A stretch of 64,000 nucleotides of DNA from assembly GCF_029784155.1 (NCBI RefSeq), contig NC_073693.1, positions 140,171,988 through 140,235,987 of the forward strand, given 5' to 3'. This document shows, piece after piece, positions 47,701 to 58,277 of the stretch (positions within the stretch are counted from its first letter, which is position 1; each line of letters opens with the position of its first letter). Below the pieces are notes generated by a model. It did no database searches. It was not told the DNA's origin and saw only the letters and a list, made by a program, of their open reading frames with translations. Position numbers and translations under genes: made by a program. Origin of the DNA: Uranotaenia lowii. Lineage: Eukaryota > Arthropoda > Insecta > Diptera > Culicidae.

Positions 47701-49300
47701 GCACAGTGGGCCAGGAACCACACTTTCGCGGTCAAAATTGACTGCAGGCCAGAGGCTTCGTTGTAGCTCATTGGTGTCTTCGACAAAGTTACTCGGCTAT
47801 ATTTGCGCTATCTATTGATGGATTTGAATTAGTTCTATTTTTCTCCGCAAGGTGGCGCCAAAATCTAACTTTTTACAGAAGCAAGATACAGGCATGGTTT
47901 CTTCTACAAAAATGTTCATTATACCTTTAACATCAACTTTGTAGAACATTGTTAAGCTCTATGTTGTGTACTTAACTTGCAAAAATAATAATTTAAGGAA
48001 ACCTTGCAAAAAAATGGTTTTTTTCACCTATTTTTGTGTTTAGCTATACAATACCTCAAATTTCCACAGTATTCGATTGGAATAGACTTAAATGAGATAT
48101 TCTAGTGGAAAACTTATTCGTTTCGCCGATTTTTTCTGTCAAAATTGCAAAAAAATGGTTAAAATTATACATTTTTCAAATTGCAATAACTTGCTTGCGA
48201 GCAGTTTGGCGCACCTCATTTTTCGAGAAGTGACAGCTGTGATTATGATCTAAATGCATAAAAAATGTCGGTGGGTTCTCGTGGGTTCCTTGCCAAATGA
48301 TTTAATAAAGTTGGTAGATTTTCAATACAAATCCACATATTTTAAGAGCTTTTTCAAAGAAAACATCCGAATTTCTCGTAGAAAAGTCGAATTTTCATCG
48401 TTCAATTATTGGAGTTGCTGCTTGAATAAATAATTCAGCACATTTTTCGCACTTTTAATCTAATTTGGAAAAAAAATTTAAAAATTTCAAAAATTAATTT
48501 TAATAAAAACAGCTTTAAATTTTTTTTTTTTTAATAAATTTTACCAAATGTGCTTAATCGCTTAATTTAGCATCGCAATGGACTAAAGCAATAATAAAAC
48601 GACGAAAATTCGACTTTTCTACGAGTAATGTGGATGTTTTCTTTGAAAAAGGTCTTAAAATATGTTGATTTGTATTGAAAATCTACCAACTTTATTAAAT
48701 CATTTGGCAAGGAACCCACGAGAACCCACCGACATTTCTTACATGCATTTAGATCATAATCACAGCTGTCACTTCTCGAAAAATGAGATGCGCCAAACTG
48801 CTCGCAAGCAAGTTATTGCAATTTGAAAAATGTATAATTTCAACCATTTTTTGCAATTTTGACAGAAAAAATCGGTGAAACGAATAAGATTTCCACTAGA
48901 ATATCTCATTTAAGTCTATTCCAATCGAATACTGCGGAAATTTGAGGTATTGTACAGCTAAACACAAAAATAGGTGAAAAAAACCATTTTTTTGCAAGGT
49001 TTCCTTAAATTATTATTTTTGCAAGTTAAGTACACAACATAGAGCTTAACAATGTTCTACAAAGTTGATGATAAAGATATAATGAACAACTTTGTAGAAA
49101 AAACCATGCCTGTATCTTGCTTCTGTAAAAAGTTAGATTTTGGCGCCACCTTGCGGAGAAAAATAGAACTAATTCAAATCCATCAATAGATAGCGCAAAT
49201 ATAGCCGAGTAACTTTGTCGAAGACACCAATGAGCTACAACGAAGCCTCTGGCCTGCAGTCAATTTTGACCGCGAAAGTGTGGTTCCTGGCCCACAGTGC
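47701..49300. mobile_element. 1.6-kb foldback element with 703-bp inverted arms and a 3-bp TSD
   Basis: Left arm 47701-48403 and right arm 48598-49300 are reverse complements with very few mismatches; the central 194 bp are unpaired AT-rich sequence. Ends GCACAGTGGGCCAGG and CCTGGCCCACAGTGC. GAC flanks both sides (47698-47700, 49301-49303). It splits the endonuclease of the Jockey-like element. No ORF of note inside. It shares GCACAGTGG ends and 3-bp flanks with the element at 55497. Confidence 0.88.
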
Positions 49301-50210
49301 GACGTTCTGATAAAAAAAAATGCTATTATAGTCGCGACACCCAGAAAGCATCCTGGGAAGTTGCACACTAGAAGGTAAAATTCCATCACCAAGAGAAGAA
49401 CAATTGGGAGCAATACGCTTGCCTGCGGGTGCAGGCTGGAAAACTCCGCTCTGCGAAGTAGTTCCATCTACCCGTGGTGCAGAGTGGAAACGTGTCTGCA
49501 GACTTGGGTTCCTTGGTACCAGTGCTCAGTTGCAAGAGGGAGGGGTCGTCACGCGTATCCGGTAGTCGCGACCCCGATATGCGGGACGACCAAGTGTTCG
49601 AGCGGGTGTTGATGGATCTGCTTTTTGGGGAGGTTCCTGGCCCCGATTCGCAGATATGATCAACTCACGACGGGCAGAGAGCCTTGTGCCGTAAACATGT
49701 GGCGCCCAGTGATTGGGCCTCAGATTGAGTCTCGAAGAGTTGAGACGGAGAACACGTTAGGTGATGTGAGTATCTCCAGATTCGAGGAAGGCGAGTTGTT
49801 CTCGTCTCGAATTGGGTCAAGAGACGGATCGAAAGAGAGTCGTTAAGACACGAGGGGAGGCGAGTTGTTCTCGTCTTGAATTGGGTCAAGAGGGCGGAGC
49901 GTAAGAGGGTATCGAGTCACGAAGAGAGGCGCTGGCCCTTGTGCCTCAAATTGTGATAAGAGGCCGAATGTAGGCATCGAAGCACGAGTAGCGGATCGGA
50001 TATCTGTCCCGTGAGTCGCGAGTCGTGACAGCGAGGGGAAGAACTTTGCTGGAGTAGTACGAATAAATGTGTATTGCCGTGGAGCGCTTTGCGCGGGTAT
50101 GGTCTCCCATCACGGGTACAGCCTTCGTTGGAGATCCGGATGGGAATTATGGCCAGAGGCCCCAGGTGGACTTTATGGCGTAGGGGAACATAGTATCACG
50201 AGTCACCAAT
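49301..50210 (-). pseudogene. Upstream part of the Jockey-like element with promoter-like tandem repeats
   Basis: Just right of the foldback the minus strand reads FFFYQN, the usual start of the endonuclease domain, so 49301-49470 continues the element at 47700. Beyond it (49480-50210) lies GC-rich sequence with no recognisable ORF1. It includes a 33-bp core GCGAGTTGTTCTCGTC..TTGGGTCAAGAG at 49791 and 49860, with weaker relatives at about 49726 and 49930, spaced about 69 bp. Tandem units upstream of ORF2 suggest a 5' UTR; inference. Confidence 0.5.
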
Positions 50211-50266
50211 AGCACCCATGGACCCAGAGAAGCAAACTGGAGGGAGGCGGTGGCTCGCCGTGCCTT

Positions 50267-50927
50267 CCCGATCAGGAGAGCATATCAAAATAATAACTCA
50301 AACGTATCTCACCAAGATATTTACATATGATTCAGTTATAATTAAGTACTCAAAATTTTTGATTTTAAGTTTCTCTAATCTGAATTATATCTTATCCTGA
50401 TTGACAAACTTGAATGGGGTTGAGCTCATATTCATTGATCAAAATTTTTTTCGGATTGTGCTAAAATAAAATGATTATATCTTATTTTGATATACGTTCA
50501 ACTTTTTCTGAAACACGGACATCAAAATCAACGGCTCAAACCTTACATTAACGAGTTTCGCTCAACAGATTCATAAAATTGAGTCAAATTTTTGGGAAAC
50601 CAAAAATGGGGCATGGTTTTATCAAATAATGTGGTTTATTGACCTTCCACTAGAAAATTTTCTCGAAGCACTCATATCTTGATAAGTTATAATTTTGATA
50701 TAATTTGTTCTGTCCAATATCAAACTATGCTATCTAAACGAGATATAATCTTGATAGGAGCATATCAAAAACTGATATAATTTAGCTATGATCGCATAGA
50801 TTTTTTGATATAATTTGAGATATTTTAACATCCTACGAGTACTAAATTATAACTCATCCAGATAGGAAAAAATTGAATATCAAAATATCTCATCTTGATA
50901 TAATTTAGTTTTTTTCTTCTGATCGGG
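50267..50927. mobile_element. Inverted-repeat element with CCCGATCAG ends, 661 bp
   Basis: Ends CCCGATCAGGAGAGCATATC and, inverted, CTTCTGATCGGG, with TT on both sides. The interior is dense in GATATAATTT and ATATCAAAAT blocks on both strands, which look like repeated binding sites. It sits in GC-rich DNA that resumes on both sides. Superfamily not assigned. Confidence 0.65.
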
Positions 50928-51430
50928 TTGGAATAAAATTCGTGATAAGGATTTACCACCTGGGTGATCAACTAATAAAAAAGGCTGGAGAACCCCGTCG
51001 CCGCAATCGATCTTAAGGCCGGGACGACTGCTGATGATGGCTGGAATCAGCGCGACTCAGTCTATGGGTTCAGGGGACTCCAAAATTTCTGATTCGTTGC
51101 GTCCCGGTGTAGTCAACCCAGTAGAGACGGTGAAAGTGTCGGCGTTAGTTCAGTTTGCCTAACAGTCAGACCAAACTCAAATCTGCAAGGCAAAGAGCGA
51201 TGACTGGTCGAATAATTGGGTAAAGGAGTGTACTTGCCTCCCTACCTGTATGCTGATTTGAAATTAATTGAGTTTGAGTTTGAGAGTCAGTTTGTAAACA
51301 ACGTTGTTGTCGCTCCTGATTTCAATGTGAAACATTTCTGCACTGATTCTGGTGTTGTACTTCGAGACATTTTCTAAAATTTTTGTGGTTTCAAAATCAA
51401 AAACATGACCGTACTTGATACTAGGATGTA
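50928..51430. other. GC-balanced stretch, possibly old retroelement sequence
   Basis: Same composition as 49480-50266, so probably the same element continued. No ORF or motif recognised. Confidence 0.3.
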
Positions 51431-52389
51431 CAATAGAGTGCCCCAAATGACTCGACTTTTGAAAAAGTTATACGCTACAGGCTAAAATTGATCCTAGCCC
51501 TAGTACAAGATATCATGCCAAATTTGGGCCAGATCGAATCACGGGAAGGGGTCGCTCAACGAGCCTGAAGATTGTATGGGATTTTGAGACATTTTGTTCG
51601 GGAGAATCATGGAAAACCAGATTTTTCATCAATAACTTTAAAAACGAGCACACACACATAGGATCTCAGTGAAACTTCATGTTTCTTTGAAGAGATCTTC
51701 TTTCCTTAACTCTAAGCGTACATCTTTCGAAGTTATGATGGCTAGCATCTTACAAATGCTAAAACCACTAGACCACAGAAAGTGTACTTTGTATGCCATG
51801 ACCGGGATTCGATCTCATGAACCTTGGCGTAGAAGACTTGAGCTCTAACCACTACGCCAAAGCCGCTGGCCAAAACTTTGATTTCCGTCTGCCAAATTCT
51901 TTCAAAGGACCAAAATTCTTCTTAAAGCCTAAATTATGACAATATTTCATCCGAAGACTGCATTTCGATAAGAGTTAAGATTAAAACGTTATTAGGCTTC
52001 AAAAATGGGCTAACTTTTTAACGGTGGTATTCATCAGTGTTAATGAGACGACGATATGTTCGACCGCCCCGACTCATGAACAGTGATGAATACCATCGTT
52101 AAAAAAGCTAGCCCATTTTTGAATCCTATTAACTTTTTTATCTTAACTCTTATCGAAACGTTGTCTTCTTTTTCATAATTTAGGCTTTAAGAAAACCCGT
52201 TTTTGGAAGAAATCGGCCGTCTCAAAATCTCGTACAAACTTCAGGCTCGTCGAGCGACCCCTTCCCGTGATCCGATGTGGCCCAAATTTGGCATGAGATC
52301 TTGTACTAGGACTAGGATCAATTTTAGCCCGCAGCGTATAACATTTCACAGGTTTTTAATTTCCTATACAAATTTGGGGCAGTCTATTG
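51431..52389. mobile_element. TA-target foldback element, 959 bp, with a tRNA-like insert
   Basis: Ends CAATAGAGTGCCCCAAAT and, inverted, AAATTTGGGGCAGTCTATTG between TA (51429-51430, 52390-52391). The outer arms extend about 150 bp (TGATCCTAGCCCTAGTACAA against TTGTACTAGGACTAGGATCA). An inner inverted pair (51917-52045 with 52075-52197) meets near 52060. The extra sequence 51605-51915, found only on the left side, includes the tRNA-like block. Confidence 0.8.
51795..51875 (-). ncRNA. tRNA-like module on the minus strand
   Basis: In reverse complement the A-box-like TTGGCGTAGTGGTTAGAGC and B-box GATCGAATCCC lie about 40 bp apart. Secondary structure is degenerate. Probably a tRNA-derived SINE fragment carried by the foldback element, and the second such case in this window. 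Confidence 0.5.
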
Positions 52390-52391
52390 TA

Positions 52392-54253
52392 CAAGTCCAG
52401 TTCCTTCTACTTTTTTGTGTTTATTATCGTTTTGACACTGTTCCAGTTTTTTTTGTAAGAATCCACTTGTTTTTCCAGTATAGGAATTCTCACATCCTCC
52501 ACATTTTATGTTATAACCACATTTATCTTTTGGTATTTTGTCTCTAGTTTATGTGAAAATTTTGTTCTTAACTTTGTTTCAAGAAAGGAAAGCTACATTA
52601 ATATCGTATTGTTTAAAATATCTAGCTAATTTCTCACCTAAAGACCACGGACACGGAATTGTTATAAAATGTTTTCGAATTTCATTTATAATGTCAAATC
52701 CTTATTAGCATAGTTTCAGAATTCACCTGCATATTGCATTAAGACATGTTCTAAGAAACAAAATCAGATAACCCGGATAACGCTTGCCGATGCTATTCAA
52801 GAAAAAAACAAGCACATGAAATCACCTAGTTAATTTTAACATCAACCAAAAATACAACGGCGCGGTTTGTTTCCTTTATCGGTAAATTAGTTATCGTAAG
52901 TTGTTATAGGAATGCCGTTCGCGTTTAATGAATCAGAGAAAAATTCGGGGAAACATCGATCTACTTCTGCTTCTGCCTCTCAAAGATCACTAAAAACATG
53001 CAGCAAATGCAAACCCACCTACCACTCAGTGCCAATAATATCGCTTCCAACTAATTTCAATGTTTACATACAAAGGAAAAGAAAACCGGTGAACAGTGAG
53101 TCAACATATCGGTGATATGTTAGTAATTTAAGAAAGAGTTTTTCACTGCCATTTCACATTTCGAGTCCGTTTTGGTACACTGTGTGTCCAAAATTGCATC
53201 TTCCCGGGCGATAATGACCCAACCTGGCGGGGTAGGGTGTAAATTCCGGAACGTTTTCCTCGGCCTGTTTACATCAAACTACTTGTTGCCTTGTTTGTTG
53301 ATACTACCCCGTGAGCCGGATGGAAATTTTTGAATTCCTCTCTTAGCTCAGCTTAGTGCGCGGAAAAGGCTTAACAACTGGATGCACTTTTTTCTTCTAC
53401 CGAAAGGGAATTCGTTGCAGCCGTCTATTTTTGGGATGCCGTTTTCTCGATTCTTTCTCCGGGTGGTGATTCACGACTTTACAAGTCATTATTGGTTTCG
53501 GATCGGTTCTTGGACTCCTTTGTGGTATCATTGGATATTTTTGGAACCGACGCGGCTCGGTTTGAGTAATCTGGTCGTTATCCGTCGCCGAAAATAGCCC
53601 AACCCAAACCGGAGGGAACTCTATTCATATATCTACCATCACAAGAAACAACGCGATCGTAAAATTGGGAATGCAACTACTATTTGTACCTAATTAGAAA
53701 ACAGTTCTGGACAATAATAGAAAATGGCAGCTCATTGGTGCCATTTTTGGAACCCACGTCAGCACCGGCTTGGCTGTTGAGGGATTTTCGTGCCAATTTT
53801 GACCTATGAACGTCACCGGACAATGATGTCCAACTCTAAGTCTGCTCGCTTGAACGGACTCATTCGTTGATGTCATAAAAAAATAACGAAACTAGATCCA
53901 ACCGGATCCACCTTCAACCGGTGAGAAGTGGATAGGAATTGTTTGTTCTGATGCCGCTGGAATGGTGGGTCTAAATGGCCATTAAAATAGTGAAATGATA
54001 CCTCCTACCCGGGCTCAACGTGTAATAAATTAATTCGGATTAACCCGGTTCCAGTCCGCTGCCTGGCGGTTCTGTACGTGTCATAAATCGGTAAAATTTG
54101 TCGTCAATTTGTTTAACGTGGGATCCTTGGGTAGCTAGGCATTGTCTGGTTTTGCAAAAAAAAAAAAGTTATGAATAGTTTATCAAAAAGTTAGTAGAAT
54201 TCTTGGCACCCAATTTTTAAATTTCAAAAAACTAAAATTGTATTCAAATTTGA
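52392..54253. other. Unassigned, GC-balanced core at 53150-54130
   Basis: No inverted-repeat ends and no convincing exon. Two ORFs (52912-53115 and 53382-53597) have no motif or splice support. Likely unique intergenic or intronic DNA. Confidence 0.25.
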
Positions 54254-54254
54254 A

Positions 54255-54447
54255 GGGGAGAGTGGGGTATCGTGAGCCATGGGGAAACGTGGACTACTCT
54301 CAGCTGTGTATTTAGATGAAAATCTCAATCCAACTGTCATATTCGTCGCATTGCGTAAGCGTATTTTTCTATATGTCGTTGACTTATGTACGTAATAAAA
54401 AGTTATAGATCCAAGAAAAAAGTGGCCCATGATACTTCACTCTCTCC
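54255..54447. mobile_element. GGGGAGAGTGGGG-ended element (copy 4), short, 193 bp
   Basis: Left end GGGGAGAGTGGGGTATCGTG and, inverted, ATGATACTTCACTCTCTCC. Its left 120 bp match the inverted right end of the 39.1-kb copy (CCATGGGGAAACGTGG, then GAAAATCTCAAtCCAACTGTCAT-like order), so it is an internally deleted relative of copy 3. TA flanks are lost on the left. Confidence 0.7.
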
Positions 54448-54539
54448 TACAAATTTCGAAAGATATTTACATACATAGTTCGTTCATAAAACGTAATTTA
54501 GATTCTGTGAGTCACATATGTAGTTGAGCTTTTTTGGAC

Positions 54540-54760
54540 AATAGATTGAGTCCATTTGGGATTATTTTCGAATTTCTAAACTATGTGATCAAAAAAGCTT
54601 CATTTTCTTTCAAAACTCATTCATAATTTTTCGCATTATTTCAAAGTGATCTTTTAGTTTTGTAAGGGATAATTTAAAATTTTGTTCTGGAAAAAGAACG
54701 CTAGAGTTGTTACTCTCGTAAGTGCTCAATATAGACTTCTGAACGAACATGAAAAGTCCA
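54540..54760. repeat. Empty-site copy of the repeat that hosts the 5.9-kb hAT
   Basis: Matches 5850-5905 followed directly by 6787-6890; at the junction it reads GATCAAAAAAGCTTC where the filled site reads CCTAAAAAG..CTAAAAAGCTC. Confidence 0.65.
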
Positions 54761-54844
54761 TAGAAGTATTATGGAACATTTTTGTGCATTGCAAGCAACT
54801 TACAAATAAGAATCATATTTATATTATCGCGCTTTCTAATGACC

Positions 54845-54938
54845 TTCTAACGAACTTTTTAGTTCCAAGTGGGACTTCTAACGAACTTTTAAGTTCCATG
54901 CGGAACTTCTAAAGAAATTTTAAGTTTCATGCGGAACT
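54845..54938. repeat. 31-bp tandem repeat, three copies
   Basis: Unit TTCTAACGAACTTTTAAGTT then CCATGCGGAAC, repeated three times with a few substitutions. Confidence 0.75.
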
Positions 54939-55493
54939 TCTGTGTTTTTCGAGCTGTATCGAAAGTTTTCACATGATTTTTTTCACATTCACTTGATATT
55001 TTTGGTTCAAATGCTTTCGTAATTGGTAAAAATTCAATCTATCATGTTCATATAGCTTTAATTGGTAACAATTGTACTGAATACTCACATTTATAAATTT
55101 TGATAACTTCCATAACTGTTTTGGTTGTTTTTACTGCAACAAATTTGCTCTAAAATTTTTGGAAGCCATTCGTTCACACCTGAATAAGTGCAACGAGTTT
55201 TCAAAAAAAAAGAAAGAAAAATCAAAAAGCAAAATGTTTTACAAATGGCGTATTTTTTCAATCCTGGCTTGGGGCAGAATGAATCTGATTAAGAATACGA
55301 TTTCGATTTTCGAGTCAAGCCGTACGTCGGTGCGCGATGTTTACATCCATCTGTCATTTTTGTTTTCCAAATTGAAATTTTGCGCTTTGCTTATAAGCTT
55401 CGTATCGACAATTCGACAAAAATTTATCGTTAAAGTTCTGAAACAATCAGTTTTGTTAAACAATAACTTTCCCGTCCATCATTTCGACTACCC
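54939..55493. other. AT-rich stretch, nothing recognised
   Basis: A 150-codon ORF (55159-55611) crosses the end of the next element and has AT-driven composition; not called. Confidence 0.3.
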
Positions 55494-55496
55494 AAC

Positions 55497-57332
55497 GCAC
55501 AGTGGTCCAAAAAGGCCTAAAGTGGAACTTTTTTCCTCGTACTTTTTCTTTCATTTTTTCTGTTGCATCCATAATAATTTAGAAATTATTTTTATGGGGT
55601 TTTTCACGTAAACTGAATCATAACTGCATCATATCGGTTCTACGTGAATCTTGTGGTAACAAGAGTTTTTCAAGTGCGCCCTGGTAGTAACTTCTTTAAT
55701 TCCACATAATTGCCTCGTAAATTTCACGCAAAATCATAATGGATGCTTTAAATCGGTTTCGAGTATCCCGTTTTTCTAATTTTTATAAGAAAAGGTCAGT
55801 CAGCTGACTTTGTTCGTTCTTGTAAAAAATGATTGATAAAGTTAGGTTTATTTTTCTCGCTAGGACCACACCGGAAACCATGACTTCTGTTTGTTGCCTC
55901 AGGATTATTTGGAAGGTGAGCTGTCACAATATTCGGGATCCGTAGACGAATGAATTTAATGTTGATTTGGACAGTGAAATTAGAATTTCTAACTAAATTA
56001 AATGGTTTTTAATTCTACGGAACTTCCATTTGCTGAAGGTTGGTGTTGGGTTTTTGGACATCCTGGCGGAACCGAGTGCCTTCAACGGATTATAAAACGA
56101 CGAGTTCTCGAATAATCCGAGAAAGGTAACTTATTTACTATTCATATAATTCAAATGAATTAATTCCAAATTTTCTGTTATTTCTACAGGGCAACACAAC
56201 TGAACCAAGAATGCGAATTGTTGCAGGTTTTTTTTTGATAAAGTAATGGTATTCTGTTTTTATTGGGCGAAAAAGTTTTGAATAAACCTAATTTAAAAAG
56301 AAATTTTTCAAAATAAATAGGAAAACAAAAGAAACGAGCAAGTCGACCAAAATTTCAAATCAATACCAAACGAATTCACGAATCTTCCATTATCACATCA
56401 TGTAATATTCACTAAAAAATCACGTAAATTAAAGTTGATGTTCATTATGCATTCATTCTTATTGGGGCGAGTTTATAATTATATTTATTCCGTAGCATCT
56501 ACCTGAAAATCAAGTGGATAAAAATTATGTAGTTTTTCACGTAGCCTCTTCGTGCAAATTATTTTGCGTGTAGGTGTCTTCAAAACATTTACTAGTTAGG
56601 CTGTTTCCCACAACGTGGTATAAGTACTGAACATACTGACAAAAATTCGAAAAATGAATATGTTCAGCCCGATTTTATCGTCTGAATTGCCTTTGCAGAA
56701 ACTTTGCAGAAGTGCTGAGTTCTCAATCTCAATTGAGTGCAGAGTTATAAAGCTTTTAGTTAAAAACATACTTAAAATTCGTTTTTAATACCTAACGATT
56801 GATATTGAATTGTAATAATCAGATAAATCATTTCTTGAAAAAATATGACAGAAATAATAACAAAAAATCTTTATTTTCTCGTTAAAAACTAAGAATTTAA
56901 TGAATTTATGCCAACCGTACTCGAAAACGGGCGCAAGGAGACAAGTGGTTTCTGGATCGCTTTGCCACATTTTAAAGAAATATAAAACATGAAATTTCGA
57001 GAACTTCGCAAGAAAACTATGTATATTGAGTGTCCCAACAAATATTGTGAACCTCATATTTATGTTAATTCAAAACAAACAATGTGTGATTTAAACTTAA
57101 AGCTTTAACTCTACACTGAAAAGAGATAGAGAACTCATTATTTAAGCAAAGTTTCGTATTTTGATAATATCTACAACTCTGTTGAACAAATATTGTCTCA
57201 ATCTCCTCAAACATAAAAGTTACTGTTTTTATCAGTCTAATTAGTAAATGTTCTGAATACACCTAACAGTCAACATAAAAAACAAAGGCACTAAGACAAA
57301 GTTCCCCTTTAGGATTTTTTGGACCACTGTGC
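55497..57332. mobile_element. Inverted-repeat element with GCACAGTGG ends, 1836 bp, 3-bp TSD, exon-like interior
   Basis: Ends GCACAGTGGTCCAAAAAGGC and, inverted, GATTTTTTGGACCACTGTGC, inverted repeat about 35 bp. Flanked by AAC on both sides (55494-55496, 57333-57335). Same outer motif and 3-bp duplication as the 47.7-kb foldback. A 3-bp TSD argues against hAT and Tc1/mariner; PIF/Harbinger-like or Academ-like are possibilities. The interior holds exon-like blocks listed next. Confidence 0.75.
55864..56226 (+). pseudogene. Three exon-like blocks inside the 55.5-kb element
   Basis: Block 1 (55864-55915) lies between TTTCTCGCTAG and GTGAGC and reads DHTGNHDFCLLPQDYLE. Block 2 (56039-56125) joins it in phase and reads WCWVFGHPGGTECLQRIIK before a stop in that frame; one base over, the frame reads NDEFSNNPRK to a GTAACT donor. 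Block 3 (56190-56226), after TTATTTCTACAG, continues that second frame (GNTTEPRMRIVA). So there is one probable single-base shift. Either a relic of the element's own spliced protein or captured host exons. Not recognised. Confidence 0.35.
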
Positions 57333-57335
57333 AAC

Positions 57336-58277
57336 GTAATCAAAATTGCTGTTTTGTTTTCAGCCACAAACAGCTGTTTTTTGTTTTGACGACAACATGG
57401 TATTGATGAACTTTTGCTGAAAATAACAACAATATATCGTTGATTGGTATTAAAAAGGGTAATATTTTTTTCTCGGAAAATGCTTTTTCGCTCTTATCAA
57501 CACATGTAAAAAACTACTTCTAATTTTTTTATGCACCGTTTAATTTTACAATCTGATATAATTTCTTCAAAAACTCTACTGTTTTACCGAAATTTAAAAA
57601 AAATTACAATTTCGATTATTTTATAATTTTTTTGTAGTTTCTGAAAAAAATATTCTGAATTCATCCGTAGTCCAAGAAGCAATTATCTTTCGCCCTCAAA
57701 AGGTTACACCAAACCCCAACACTTCTAACGATGCATCGGGTGTTTGAAAGGCGATACTTTTTTAATTGCAAAACTGGAAAATACGTAACCGAACTCGTCC
57801 GAACTCAGGAGATATAACCAGTTCAAAATGACTATTTTTGTTAAGTATTTTTAAGATATCTTGTTTAAACTTCAAAATTTTTATACAGTATATTCAGCAA
57901 AAGTGTACAACTTTTTCGTCTTCAAAACTCTCTAGAACATATTTTATATAAAAAATCACGCGCAAAAAAGTTATGTTGAAAAAACTGAAAATTGGTGTTA
58001 TTTGCCTAATATTGTGATAACTATGAAACGATTAATGTTACAGCTATGACTTTTTTAGCAAAGTTGCTAGAATTGGTACAAGCTAAAAACTTTTCTCAGA
58101 CAATATAGCTCTAAAATGGATATTAATAAAGTTAGTTTTTCTAACTCACTACTAGGTGGATTAATCAATTTTTCAAAAACCTAGTTTTTTAGCCCTTGTA
58201 ATGTTGGTCATTTGTCCCCAAGACACTATAGGTCTAAAACGCATAGTTTCGGCGGAAAATAGTTTTGATCGCCTTTT
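57336..58277. other. AT-rich stretch, nothing recognised
   Basis: No gene or repeat ends supported. Confidence 0.3.
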
